A stretch of DNA of 64,000 nucleotides from Gammaproteobacteria bacterium (GTDB taxonomy: Bacteria; Pseudomonadota; Gammaproteobacteria; Enterobacterales; Permianibacteraceae): positions 62,001 to 126,000 of the forward strand of contig JACPFT010000005.1 of assembly GCA_016182845.1 (NCBI GenBank). Reading direction: 5' to 3'. Positions within the stretch are counted from its first letter, which is position 1. The number at the start of each line of letters is the position of its first letter. Positions 8,885 through 18,084 of the stretch are shown here, in pieces. Under the pieces are notes generated by a model. It saw only the letters and a program-made list of their open reading frames with translations. It was not told where the DNA came from and made no database searches. A program made the translations under genes and the position numbers.

Positions 8885-10288
8885 ATGCCGCTGATACTGA
8901 GCATCACCAGTTATCACAAGCTGACCCCAGGGCAGGTGGCCGAGAAGTCCCTGGCCTCGGGCTCGCTATGCATCGGTCGCGCCCCCGACAACGACTGGGT
9001 GCTGCCCGATCCGGAGCGCCTGGTGTCGGGGAGGCATTGCCAGATCCACCAGGCCCAAGGTGAATATTTCGTTACCGACACCAGTACCAACGGGACGTTC
9101 TTCGCCAGGAGCGGACAGCGCCTGGCGCGCGGCGCCGCCGAACGCCTGGTCGACGGCGAGGTCTTGCGCCTGGGTGAATACGAGATCCAGGTGCGCATCG
9201 CCGTCGATGCCCAGGGCTTGCCGCTGGCGGCCGATCCCTTCGCCGATTTCGATGCCCTGATGGCGGCCCCGGCCGCCATGCCCCTGGGCGGCGCCTCGGC
9301 CCCGCCGATGGGCATGAGCCCCGCCGTCCCGTTCCAGGAGCCGGCGGAGGCCGCGGTTTTGCCCGCCCGTTCCGATCTGTTCGACTTCCTGGAGCCTGCC
9401 GGCACGCCGCCGCCCACCCAGGCTGATCACTTGCCGGCCCAGCAGCATGATTTTCGGCCGCCCGAGCCGGTGGCGAAACCGGTGTCCGCCGTGCCGATGA
9501 GCTCAGGTGGCTCGCCGGTGATTCCCGCCGACTGGGACCCCTTTGCCGATCCGATGGGCACGCCGCCCAATCAGGTCACTCACCCGCTTTCGGCGGCTCC
9601 GCCGGCGGAAATGCCGCGTGCCCGGGTGGAAGCTCCCGCGACGCCCCTGCCTGCGCCTGCTTCCGTCGGCGCTGCGGCGAATGCCGCCAGCCTGTCCTGT
9701 GGCGCCGCCCTGGAGGCATTCCTGCGCGGTGCGGGTCTCGAAAACCTGCGTGTCGATGCCGGCGATGAGCAGGCCTTGATGGAGGCCCTGGGTCGTGGCT
9801 ACCGGCACATGGTGGAGGGTTTGGTGGATGTGCTGCGCGCTAGAGCTAGCCTGAAAAGCGAGTTTCGCATGTCCCAGACGCTGATTCGGCCGGTGGAGAA
9901 CAACCCGCTGAAATTCGCCCCGAATGTGGAGGAGGCCATGCTGCTGCTGCTGCGGCGCAGCTCCCAGGCCTTCATGGCGCCAGACGAGGCCATCCGCGAC
10001 TCTTTCGACGATGTGAAGGCTCACCAGCTGGCGGTCATGGCCGGCGTGCAGGCGGCCTTGAAGCATCTGCTCAAGCGTTTTGAACCGGGCGTCCTGGAAG
10101 CCCGTCTGGGCCAGCAATCCATGCTCGCCAATCTCTTGCCCGGCGCGCGTCAAGCCCGTTACTGGGAGGTGTTCACCCAGGAATACGGTGCGATTCAGCG
10201 CGAGGCCGAGGATGATTTCCAGGAGTTGTTCGGGCGCGAATTCAGCCGCGCCTATGAGGAGCAGAGCGCGCGCATGAAGGGGCGCTGA
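8885..10288 (+). CDS. tagH: T6SS FHA-domain protein TagH (Fha1)
   Basis: A 467-residue protein with an N-terminal FHA domain (about residues 25-95: IGRAPDNDWVLPDPERLVSG, then RHCQIH and the TSTNGTFF motif that reads phosphothreonine). A proline/alanine-rich linker of about 150 residues follows, then a conserved C-terminal helical domain of T6SS FHA proteins (DVLRARASLKSEFRMSQT, ending near DFQELFGREFSRAYEEQS). In HSI-I systems Fha is phosphorylated by PpkA and dephosphorylated by PppA, and the phospho-form recruits and activates the apparatus. It is the first gene of the rightward operon that encodes both enzymes. Confidence 0.95.
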   Translation: MPLILSITSYHKLTPGQVAEKSLASGSLCIGRAPDNDWVLPDPERLVSGRHCQIHQAQGEYFVTDTSTNGTFFARSGQRLARGAAERLVDGEVLRLGEYEIQVRIAVDAQGLPLAADPFADFDALMAAPAAMPLGGASAPPMGMSPAVPFQEPAEAAVLPARSDLFDFLEPAGTPPPTQADHLPAQQHDFRPPEPVAKPVSAVPMSSGGSPVIPADWDPFADPMGTPPNQVTHPLSAAPPAEMPRARVEAPATPLPAPASVGAAANAASLSCGAALEAFLRGAGLENLRVDAGDEQALMEALGRGYRHMVEGLVDVLRARASLKSEFRMSQTLIRPVENNPLKFAPNVEEAMLLLLRRSSQAFMAPDEAIRDSFDDVKAHQLAVMAGVQAALKHLLKRFEPGVLEARLGQQSMLANLLPGARQARYWEVFTQEYGAIQREAEDDFQELFGREFSRAYEEQSARMKGR

Positions 10289-10323
10289 GCGGGGACGCCG
10301 CAAGCGCGGCGCGTATTCTCCCC

Positions 10324-10370
10324 GTAGGTCGGGCTTCAGCCCGACATTGTTGGACTAAAGTCCGACCTAC
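10324..10370. repeat. Paired inverted repeat of the GTAGGTC family, copy 1
   Basis: GTAGGTC at 10324 and its complement at 10370 enclose two internal hairpins: one built on CGGGCTTCAGCCCG, the other on GGACTAAAGTCC. The same architecture recurs at 26637-26706 and 36356-36410. It lies between tagH and tssJ, and is REP/BIME-like in form. Confidence 0.8.
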
Positions 10371-10440
10371 CGGGCGACTATGCTGCGGTTGATGTGCGTC
10401 GCTGCCGTGAATCACAAGCTACAAGAACAAGGAGTCGGAC

Positions 10441-10902
10441 ATGAGCAAGGCAGTATGGGCAGCGGTTTTCGCCATGGGTCTGGCCGCCTGCGCCAGCGAG
10501 CCGCCACCGCCGCCGCCCACCGTGGTGCAGCTGGAGTTCAAGGCCGGCGCCGATCTCAATGCCACGCCGGACGGGCGGGGCGCGCCGGCGCGGGTGCGCA
10601 TCCTCGAGCTGAAAAACGCCGGCGTGTTCCAGCAGGCCGGCTTCTTCGCCCTCTATGACCAGGCCCAGGGCACCCTGGGCGCCGATCTGGTTGCCCAGGA
10701 CGAGGCGCTGCTGACGCCGGGCCAGAGCCTGAGCCGCAGCCGCACGCTCGATGGCGATACCCGGCAACTGGGCATCATGGTCGCCTTCCGCGACATCGAC
10801 AACGCCAGCTGGCGCCAGGTCATCGAGGTGGTGCCCGCCGCGACGACGCGCTACACCGTCGAGGTGGGCGCACGGGCGGTGAGCGTGCATCCGGTCCAGT
10901 GA
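10441..10902 (+). CDS. tssJ: T6SS outer-membrane lipoprotein TssJ
   Basis: A 153-residue lipoprotein with a type II signal peptide: a short hydrophobic stretch ending in the lipobox LAAC, with Cys17 as the lipidated residue. The mature part starts with a proline run and contains the family stretches VRILELKNAGVFQQAGFFAL and GIMVAFRDIDNASWRQVI of the TssJ (VasD/SciN) transthyretin-like fold. TssJ anchors TssM to the outer membrane. A GGAG site precedes the ATG. A hairpin repeat lies just upstream. Confidence 0.95.
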   Translation: MSKAVWAAVFAMGLAACASEPPPPPPTVVQLEFKAGADLNATPDGRGAPARVRILELKNAGVFQQAGFFALYDQAQGTLGADLVAQDEALLTPGQSLSRSRTLDGDTRQLGIMVAFRDIDNASWRQVIEVVPAATTRYTVEVGARAVSVHPVQ

Positions 10903-10950
10903 GTGCCGCGAGCTCCCGCTTTTTAAAATCCACACGCTAAGGAAGCGTCC

Positions 10951-12285
10951 ATGTCTTGGAAAAACAGGGTGGTTTGGTCGGAAGGGATGTTTCTCCGGCC
11001 GCAACATTTTCAACAGCACGATCGCTATGTCGAGGCCCTCGTAGACGGCCGCTGCCGGCCGGTTTCCGCCTTTCCCTGGGGCTTCTCCACCTTAAGCCTG
11101 GACAAGGGACTCCTGGCCCTGGGCAAGCTGGCCATCCTCTCGGCGCGCGGCGTCCTGCCCGACGGTACGCCTTTCAATATCCCCGAGGACGATCCGGCGC
11201 CGCCGCCGCTGGCCATCGAGGATTCCCTGCGGGACGGCCTGATCGTCCTGGCCCTGCCCCTGGCGAGGCCGGGCGTGCGCGACACCGCCAGCGAGGGCGA
11301 GGCCATGAACGGCGCCCGCTATCGCGGCTTTGTGCACGAGGTCCGCGACGACAATGCCGGTTTCGACTCCCGGGCGCCGGTGGAACTGGGCGCCCGGGCC
11401 TTGCGCTTGGTGTCCGAGAAGGACGGCATCGGCGAGTACGCGAGCCTGGGATTGGCGCGGGTCGTGGAGAAGCGCGCCGATCAACAGCTGGTGCTGGACG
11501 AGGACTATTCGCCGCCCTGCCTGGATCTGGCGGCGGCGCCGGTCCTGGCCGGTTTCCGCAGCGAGCTCCTGGGCCTCTTGCACCAGCGCGGCGAGGCCTT
11601 AGGGGGGCGGGTCGTGGCGTCCTCCCGGGGCGGCGCCTCGGAGATCGCCGATTTCCTCATGCTGCAGCTGGTCAACCGCGCCGAGCCGCTGATGGCGCAT
11701 CTGGCTCGGCTCTCGCCCCTGCATCCGGAGGACTTCTATCGGGAGCTGCTCAAGCTCGCGGGGGAGTTCGCCACCTTCAGCACGGCCGAGCGCCGGCCTG
11801 CCGAATTCCCGCCCTATGTGCACGACGATCTGAAGGCCAGCTTCCAACCGGTCATGACCGCGTTGCGCCAGGCCCTGTCCATGGTCATGGAGACCACGGC
11901 CGTGCCCATCCCCCTGGCGGAGAAGGCCTATGGCATCCGCGTCGCCGTTCTGCAAGATCGCAGCCTGCTGGACGGCGCCAGCTTCGTCCTGGCGGTGCGC
12001 GCCGACGTGCCCGGCGAGAACCTGCGCCGGCAGTTCCCCCTGCAGATCAAGATCGGTTCGGTGGAGCATATCCGCGATCTGGTGAATCTCCAGTTGCCCG
12101 GCATCGGCCTCATGGCCCTGCCGGTGGCGCCGCGCCAGATCCCTTACCACGCCGGCTGGAGCTATTTCGAGCTGGATCGCGGCAGCGAGCACTGGAAGCT
12201 GCTGGGCCAGTCCGGCGGCTTCGCCTTCCATATTTCCGGGCAGTTTCCCGGCCTGGAACTGGCCTTCTGGGCCATACGCGCCTAA
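10951..12285 (+). CDS. tssK: T6SS baseplate-membrane complex connector TssK
   Basis: A 444-residue TssK (ImpJ/VasE) family protein of normal length. The N-terminus SWKNRVVWSEGMFLRPQHFQ with QQHDRYVE is the family hallmark, and the C-terminal IPYHAGWSYFELDRGSEHW plus FAFHISGQFPGLELAFWAI is equally conserved. TssK trimers link the baseplate to the TssL/TssM cytoplasmic domains. It sits between tssJ and tssL with an AAGGAA ribosome-binding site. Confidence 0.98.
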   Translation: MSWKNRVVWSEGMFLRPQHFQQHDRYVEALVDGRCRPVSAFPWGFSTLSLDKGLLALGKLAILSARGVLPDGTPFNIPEDDPAPPPLAIEDSLRDGLIVLALPLARPGVRDTASEGEAMNGARYRGFVHEVRDDNAGFDSRAPVELGARALRLVSEKDGIGEYASLGLARVVEKRADQQLVLDEDYSPPCLDLAAAPVLAGFRSELLGLLHQRGEALGGRVVASSRGGASEIADFLMLQLVNRAEPLMAHLARLSPLHPEDFYRELLKLAGEFATFSTAERRPAEFPPYVHDDLKASFQPVMTALRQALSMVMETTAVPIPLAEKAYGIRVAVLQDRSLLDGASFVLAVRADVPGENLRRQFPLQIKIGSVEHIRDLVNLQLPGIGLMALPVAPRQIPYHAGWSYFELDRGSEHWKLLGQSGGFAFHISGQFPGLELAFWAIRA

Positions 12286-12311
12286 CGCCTAATGCATAAG
12301 GAGACTCGGAG

Positions 12312-13733
12312 ATGAGTCACCCGGACGATCCCTTCGGCGGCAATAACAAGGCGCCGCCCGGCAACGACCGCACCATGATCATGCCCCGGCCGGGCGGCCG
12401 TCCCGCGCCGGGCGCGGCGCCGGCTTCGCCTCAGGCCCAGCCGGCCCCCGCCTATACGCCGCCGCCGGGACCAGCCTATACGCCGCCTCCGGCCCAGGCC
12501 GCGCCGGCCTATGCCCAGCCCGCTTACGCGCCGGCATCCGCGCCGACGGCGGCGCCGCTGCGCATGGAGCGTGTCTCGGGGGCCAATCCCCTGGCCCGCG
12601 CAGCCGGGCCGCTCCTGGCCCTGGTGGGCCGGTTGCGCGCCACCATCGCCCATGCCTCGCCGGCGGGTCTGCGCGCCCAGCTCCTGGCCCAGCTGCGGGA
12701 TTTCGAGCAGGAGGCCAGCGGCGCGGGCATCGCCCAGGAGGACGTGCTCCTGGCGCGCTACACGCTCTGCACCGTTCTGGACGAGGCCGTGATGGGCACG
12801 CCCTGGGGCAGCGCCAGCGAATGGGGTAGGCAGAGCCTGCTCGCCACCTTGCACAACGAGACCTGGGGCGGGGAGAAGGTCTTCAAGCTCCTGGAACACT
12901 GCCTGCAGAATCCGCGCGGCCGCCTGGATCTCCTGGAACTGCTCTACCTCTGCCTCTGCCTGGGCTTCGAAGGCCGCTTCCGGGTCCTGCCCGACGGCCG
13001 CGGCCAGCTGGAGGCCCTGCGCGCCCAGACCTACGCCGCCCTGCGCGGCGCGCGCGGCGAATTCGAGCGGGAGCTCTCTCCTCGCTGGCGCGGCCTGGTG
13101 ACGGGCGGGGGCGGGCTGTCGCGCGTCCTGCCGCCCTGGCTGGGCCTGGTTCTGGGAGCGGCCCTGCTGCTCGCCCTCTTGCTGGGCTTCCGCCTGAGTC
13201 TGAGCGGCAAGACCGACCCGGTCTTGGGCCAGATCGCCGCCCTGGGCGATATCGCCCTCGCGCCCCTGGACGCCGCGCCGCCGGCGCCGGTGGTGCGCCC
13301 CAAGCTGGCGGATTTCCTGCCCGAGGATATCGCCTCCGGGCGCGTGGCCGTCGAGGATCTGGACGACCGTTCCATCGTCACCATCAAGGGCGACGGCCTG
13401 TTCGCCTCCGGCAGCGACGAGGTGGCGGAAGCCCATCTGCCGCTGATGGGCCGGATCGGCAAGGCCCTGGAGCAAGTGCCCGGCAATGTCCTGGTGGAAG
13501 GCCATACCGACAACCGGCCCATCACCTCCTTGCGCTTCCCGTCCAACTGGGCGCTGTCCGAGCAGCGGGCCACGCATGTCGTGATGTTGCTGGCCACATC
13601 CTCGGGCAATCCCCAGCGTTACCGCATCGAGGGCCGGGGCGACAGTAAGCCCGTCGCCAGCAACGACACGGCGGAAGGCCGGGCCAGGAACCGGCGCGTG
13701 GTGGTGACGCTGTTCGCGGAAGGGGCGCAGTGA
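12312..13733 (+). CDS. tssL: T6SS inner-membrane protein TssL with C-terminal OmpA domain
   Basis: A 473-residue evolved TssL. Residues 1-80 are an extended proline/alanine-rich cytoplasmic tail. Next comes the DotU/IcmH domain (about 95-260, including LARYTLCTVLDEAVMGTPWG and ETWGGEKVFKLLEHCLQNP). One transmembrane helix follows at about 275-297 (LPPWLGLVLGAALLLALLLG). The periplasmic part ends with an OmpA-like peptidoglycan-binding domain (about 380-470, with VEGHTDNRPI and NWALSEQRATHVV). TssL thus combines the membrane-complex role with cell-wall anchoring, so no separate TagL is needed. Confidence 0.95.
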   Translation: MSHPDDPFGGNNKAPPGNDRTMIMPRPGGRPAPGAAPASPQAQPAPAYTPPPGPAYTPPPAQAAPAYAQPAYAPASAPTAAPLRMERVSGANPLARAAGPLLALVGRLRATIAHASPAGLRAQLLAQLRDFEQEASGAGIAQEDVLLARYTLCTVLDEAVMGTPWGSASEWGRQSLLATLHNETWGGEKVFKLLEHCLQNPRGRLDLLELLYLCLCLGFEGRFRVLPDGRGQLEALRAQTYAALRGARGEFERELSPRWRGLVTGGGGLSRVLPPWLGLVLGAALLLALLLGFRLSLSGKTDPVLGQIAALGDIALAPLDAAPPAPVVRPKLADFLPEDIASGRVAVEDLDDRSIVTIKGDGLFASGSDEVAEAHLPLMGRIGKALEQVPGNVLVEGHTDNRPITSLRFPSNWALSEQRATHVVMLLATSSGNPQRYRIEGRGDSKPVASNDTAEGRARNRRVVVTLFAEGAQ

Positions 13734-13755
13734 GTGGGGTCGAGCGAATAAGAGC

Positions 13756-13863
13756 ACCGTTCGTCCTGAGTAAGGGCTCGCAGAGCCCTGTATCGAAGGG
13801 CGGGCGGTTCCGTTCATGGTTCGATACAGGCGTTTTCAACGCCTTACTCACCACGAACGGAAC
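13756..13863. repeat. Inverted pair of an intergenic repeat (CCGTTCGT...TATCGAA family)
   Basis: Two copies of the pattern CCGTTCGTnnTGAGTAAGG - short hairpin - CCTGTATCGAA face each other between tssL and tssM. The left copy has the internal stem GGGCTC/GAGCCC, the right copy GGCGTT/AACGCC. A third, single copy lies at 31781-31823. The whole forms a large potential stem in the tssL-tssM mRNA. Confidence 0.7.
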
Positions 13864-13928
13864 CTTAGTGGGTGTCGAAGCCGAATCGGGCCGTTCCGAC
13901 CGCGCCCGGTGACTAGGAAAGAACAACG

Positions 13929-16900
13929 ATGAAAGCCTTTTTGAGCATCCTGACCCGCTGGGTCCTGCCCATCCTGGGGCTTCTGGCCCTGGCGGCCCTG
14001 ATCTGGTTCGTGGGGCCATTGATCGCCATCGGCGCCTTCAAGCCCCTGGACCCGGAATGGCTGCGCTGGACCCTGATCGCCCTGGTCTTCCTGATCTGGA
14101 TCGGCAAGCGCGTGTTCCAGACCCTCAAGGCCAAGCGCGATGCGGCCCAGCTCCTGGGCGGCATCGTCGCCGCCCAGCCGGATCCCTCGGGCGTCCAGAG
14201 CGCCGAGGAACTGGCCAGCCTCGCCAAGCGCATGGACGAGGCCCTGGCCGTGCTCAAGAAGGCCAAGCTGGGCGGCGAGGAGCGGCGCGACATCTACCAG
14301 CTGCCCTGGTACATCATCATCGGCCCGCCGGGCTCGGGTAAAACCACGGCCCTGGTGAACTCCGGGCTGAATTTCCCCCTGGCCGAGCGCTTCGGCGCCG
14401 AGGCCATACGCGGCGTGGGCGGCACCCGCCAGTGCGACTGGTGGTTTACCGACGAGGCCGTGCTCATCGACACGGCCGGGCGCTACACCACCCAGGACAG
14501 TCACGAGGCGGTGGACAAGGCGGCCTGGAGCGGTTTCCTGGATCTGCTGAAAAACCACCGCCGGCGTCGGCCCATCGACGGCGCCTTCGTGGCCTTGAGC
14601 CTCTCGGATCTGCTCTTGGGCACGGAAGCGGAACGGGCCGCCCATGTGAAGGCCCTGCGCAGCCGCTTGAACGAGCTCTACCAGCGCCTGGGCGTGCGCT
14701 TCCCGGTCTATGTGATGCTCACCAAGCTGGACCTGGTGCCCGGCTTCGCCGAGTTCTTCGACAACCTGGACAAGGACGGCCGCCGCCAGGTCTGGGGAAC
14801 GAGCTTCGCGCTGGACGATGGCCGCTCGGCCGACGGCGCCATCGCCGCCTTCCGTAGCGAGTTCGCCGCCCTGGAGCAGCGCCTCGACCAGCGCCTCAAC
14901 GAGCGGCTGCAAACCGAGCAAGACCAGGGCCGGCGCGAGCTTATCTACGGCTTCCCGCAACAGATGGCGTCCTTGCGCGAGACGCTCTGCGGCTTCCTGG
15001 ACAGCCTGTTCAAGCCCAATCCCTACGACGAGCGCGTGCTCCTGCGCGGCGTGTATTTCACCTCCGGCACCCAGGAAGGCTCGCCCATAGACCGGATGCT
15101 GGGGGCCATGGCCCAGAGCATGGGCCTGGACCGCCAGCGCCTGGCGCGCGGCGGCTCGGGGCGGGCCTATTTCATCGAGCGCCTGTTCCGGGAAGTGGCC
15201 TTCGCCGAGCGCGGCCTGGTGGGCGCCGATCCCCGGGTGGAGCGCCGCCGGCGGATCCTGACCTTAAGTGCCCTGGCGGCGTCCCTCTTGCTGGTTCTGG
15301 GCATGAGCGGGATCTGGACCCTGAGCTACCGGGCCAATACCGCCCGCCTGGACGAGGTGGCCGGGCGCGTGCCGAATCTCAAGCAGCAGATCGAGGGCAT
15401 CAGCCCGGCGCAGCGCGATGCCCTACAGATCGTGCCGGTCTTGGATGCGGTCAAGGCCATGGCCGGGGCCACGCCGCCCTGGGCCGAGGGCTGGGGCCTG
15501 GGCCAGGAAGCGGGGTTGAATGCACAAGTTCGGCGGGTCTACGAGCGGCTGCTGGAAACCGCCCTGCTGCCGCGCCTGGCCCGGCGCATGGAGGAGCAAC
15601 TGCAGTCCGGCGGGACGACCGATTTTCTCTACGAGGGGCTCAAGGCCTATCTGATGCTGGGCTCGACGGAGCATTTCGATGCCGGCTTCGTGAAGGCCTG
15701 GATCGCCCTGGACTGGGACCAGGTCCTGCCCCGGGATCTGCCGGAGCAGGAGCGTCAGGCCCTGCAGCGCCACCTGGATGCCCTGTTCGCGCGCAAGCCC
15801 ACGGCGCCGCGCCTGAACCAGGAGCTGGTCCGCGACGTGCGTCGACGCCTGGAGCAGATGCCCCTGGCCCAGCGGGTTTATGACCGGGTCAAGCGCGGGC
15901 CACTGCCGGAGGGCCTGGCGGAGTTCCGCTTGAGCGACGCCGCCGGCCGCGATGCGCCCCTGGTGTTCATGCGCAAGAGCGGCAAGCCGCTCAACGAGGG
16001 CATCAGCGGCTTCTACACCTACAAGGGTTACCAGCAGGTCTTCCTGACCGCGAGCCTGTCCCAGGCCGGGACCCTGGCCGAGGAGCAATGGGTCCTGGAC
16101 CAGCCGGTGGGCGGGGTCGAGGCCACGGCGGAGCTGGCCGGGCAGGTGCGTGCCCTGTATTTCCAGGATTACCAGCGCCAGTGGCTGGCCTTGATGAACG
16201 ATCTCGATTTCGTGCCCATGACCTCCGCCGCCCAGGCGGCGGATGCCCTGCGCATCCTGTCCGGGCCGACCTCACCCCTGAAGAAGCTCCTGGAGGCCGT
16301 GGCCAAGGAGACCGATCTGAACCGCCAGGAGCGCCTGGCCAGTCAAGCGGCCGAGAAGAAGACCGATTCAGGCTTGGCCGAGCTCAAGGCCAAGTTGGGC
16401 AGCCTGGTGGGCCAGGCCGGCGCGGCTACCGGCGTCAAGCCGCAAGGCGATCCGGTGAGCACGGCCTTCGCGGACATGAATGCCCTGGTGGAGAAGGAGG
16501 GCGATGGCCCGGCGCCCATCGACGGGGTGCTGCAGACCCTCAATGCGCTCTATGTGCAAATGAGCGCCCTCTCCGGCTCCAGCGGCGAGGCCTTGATCGG
16601 CGAGGCCAAGAACCAGGCGGCGGCGGCGGCGGGGCAGGTGGCCCTGGAGGCGGAGCGTCAGCCGGAATTCGTGCAGAAGCTGATGAAGTCGGTGGCCAGT
16701 TCCAGTTCCTCGCTGATGATGGGCGGAGTGCGCAGCCAGCTGAACGGGGTGTGGACCAGCGAGGTGGTCAGCTTCTACCGCCAGTCCCTGGCCGGGCGCT
16801 ATCCCCTGGAACCCGACAGCGCCCGCGAGGCGACGCTGGAGGATTTCGGCCAGTTCTTCGGCGTCGGTGGCGTCCTGGACGGCTTCTTCCGCAAGTATCT

Positions 16901-17438
16901 GGCGAGCTATGTGGACACCTCCACGACGCCCTGGCGTTGGCAACCGGGAGCCGCCGAGAAGCTGGGCATCGCCGGCGGCGTCCTGGCCGATTTTCAGCGC
17001 GGCGCGGCGATCCGCGATGCCTTCTTCCGCGCCGGAGGCATGCAGCCGGGCGTGCGCTTCGAGCTCAAGCCGGTGAGCATGGACGCCGGCCTGACTCAGT
17101 TCCAACTGGATCTGGACGGGCAGAAGACCAGTTATGACCACGGGCCCATCCGACCCACGGCCATGCAATGGCCCAGCCCCAATGGCGTGGGCCAGATCCG
17201 CTTGAGCATCGCGCCGGCCAGCCAGGCCGGCCGCTCCGGTCTGACCTTCGACGGTCCCTGGGCCTGGTTCCGCCTGCTCAAGCAATCGTCTCTGAGCGAA
17301 GCCGGCGCGCCGGATCGCTTTAACTTGGTGTTCCGGGTGGACGAGGCCTCCATCCGCTACGAGCTGCGCGCCAGCAGTGCCTTCAATCCCTTCGGCAAGG
17401 ATGTGATGGCGGGCTTCCGTCTACCGGAGCGCCTCTGA
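13929..17438 (+). CDS. tssM: T6SS inner-membrane core protein TssM (IcmF)
   Basis: A 1169-residue IcmF/VasK family protein. Two N-terminal transmembrane helices (about 11-33 and 46-62) are followed by a cytoplasmic NTPase-like domain with an intact Walker A, GPPGSGKT at 132-139, and a DTAGRY switch. A third helix at about 440-465 (RILTLSALAASLLLVLGMSG) leads to a large periplasmic region with the ImcF-related and DUF1215-type C-terminal domains that bind TssJ. The Walker motif suggests nucleotide binding is retained. tagF begins 1 bp after the stop. Confidence 0.97.
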   Translation: MKAFLSILTRWVLPILGLLALAALIWFVGPLIAIGAFKPLDPEWLRWTLIALVFLIWIGKRVFQTLKAKRDAAQLLGGIVAAQPDPSGVQSAEELASLAKRMDEALAVLKKAKLGGEERRDIYQLPWYIIIGPPGSGKTTALVNSGLNFPLAERFGAEAIRGVGGTRQCDWWFTDEAVLIDTAGRYTTQDSHEAVDKAAWSGFLDLLKNHRRRRPIDGAFVALSLSDLLLGTEAERAAHVKALRSRLNELYQRLGVRFPVYVMLTKLDLVPGFAEFFDNLDKDGRRQVWGTSFALDDGRSADGAIAAFRSEFAALEQRLDQRLNERLQTEQDQGRRELIYGFPQQMASLRETLCGFLDSLFKPNPYDERVLLRGVYFTSGTQEGSPIDRMLGAMAQSMGLDRQRLARGGSGRAYFIERLFREVAFAERGLVGADPRVERRRRILTLSALAASLLLVLGMSGIWTLSYRANTARLDEVAGRVPNLKQQIEGISPAQRDALQIVPVLDAVKAMAGATPPWAEGWGLGQEAGLNAQVRRVYERLLETALLPRLARRMEEQLQSGGTTDFLYEGLKAYLMLGSTEHFDAGFVKAWIALDWDQVLPRDLPEQERQALQRHLDALFARKPTAPRLNQELVRDVRRRLEQMPLAQRVYDRVKRGPLPEGLAEFRLSDAAGRDAPLVFMRKSGKPLNEGISGFYTYKGYQQVFLTASLSQAGTLAEEQWVLDQPVGGVEATAELAGQVRALYFQDYQRQWLALMNDLDFVPMTSAAQAADALRILSGPTSPLKKLLEAVAKETDLNRQERLASQAAEKKTDSGLAELKAKLGSLVGQAGAATGVKPQGDPVSTAFADMNALVEKEGDGPAPIDGVLQTLNALYVQMSALSGSSGEALIGEAKNQAAAAAGQVALEAERQPEFVQKLMKSVASSSSSLMMGGVRSQLNGVWTSEVVSFYRQSLAGRYPLEPDSAREATLEDFGQFFGVGGVLDGFFRKYLASYVDTSTTPWRWQPGAAEKLGIAGGVLADFQRGAAIRDAFFRAGGMQPGVRFELKPVSMDAGLTQFQLDLDGQKTSYDHGPIRPTAMQWPSPNGVGQIRLSIAPASQAGRSGLTFDGPWAWFRLLKQSSLSEAGAPDRFNLVFRVDEASIRYELRASSAFNPFGKDVMAGFRLPERL

Positions 17439-17439
17439 C

Positions 17440-18084
17440 ATGGCGAAATTGGGATTTCACGGGAAGCTGCCCAGCCGGGGCGATTTCGTGCAGCGGGATC
17501 TGCCGGCGGGTTTCGTCCAGGCCTGGGATGCCTGGCTGGCGGCGGGCCTGGCCTTTACCCAGGCCCGCCTGGGCGAGGCCTGGCTGGAGACATATCTGAC
17601 CAGTCCCATTTGGCGCTTCGCCCTCACGCCGGGGCTGTGCGGCGACGAGGCGGTGGTCGGGGTGATGATGCCTTCCGTGGACAAGGTGGGGCGCTACTAC
17701 CCCTTGACCGTGGCACTGCCCCTGCCGGCCGATGCCGATCTGGCAGGCCTCATCAGCGGCCAGTACGGTTGGTTCGCGGCGATCGAGGAGGCGACGCTGG
17801 CGACTCTGGAGGATGGCGCCAGCTTCGAGGGCTTCGAAGCGGCCGTCGGCGCGTTGCCGCCGCCGCCTTACTCGCGCCTGGAAATGCAGGGGGCCTATGC
17901 CCTGCGGGCCTTCTCCGGCGATACGCCGGAGGACTTAAGCCTGGCCCTGGCGCGCCTGGGGGCGGCTTCCGGCAGTTTCTGGTGGGGCGCGGGCTCGGAG
18001 CGCGTGGCGCCGGGCCTGCGCTATGCTCCTCATATGCCCGAGGCGGGGCAGTTCGTGGAACTACTCAACGGGAGCCTGCCATGA
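17440..18084 (+). CDS. tagF: T6SS regulatory protein TagF (ImpM family)
   Basis: A 214-residue TagF (DUF2094) family protein. The N-terminus GFHGKLPSRGDFVQRDLP followed by FVQAWDAWLAAGL and SPIWRFALTPGLCG is diagnostic. In P. aeruginosa TagF1 is a posttranslational repressor of T6SS that works through Fha independently of PpkA. The stop overlaps the pppA start by 4 bp (ATGA), and it directly follows tssM, so membrane complex and regulators are co-transcribed. Confidence 0.95.
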   Translation: MAKLGFHGKLPSRGDFVQRDLPAGFVQAWDAWLAAGLAFTQARLGEAWLETYLTSPIWRFALTPGLCGDEAVVGVMMPSVDKVGRYYPLTVALPLPADADLAGLISGQYGWFAAIEEATLATLEDGASFEGFEAAVGALPPPPYSRLEMQGAYALRAFSGDTPEDLSLALARLGAASGSFWWGAGSERVAPGLRYAPHMPEAGQFVELLNGSLP

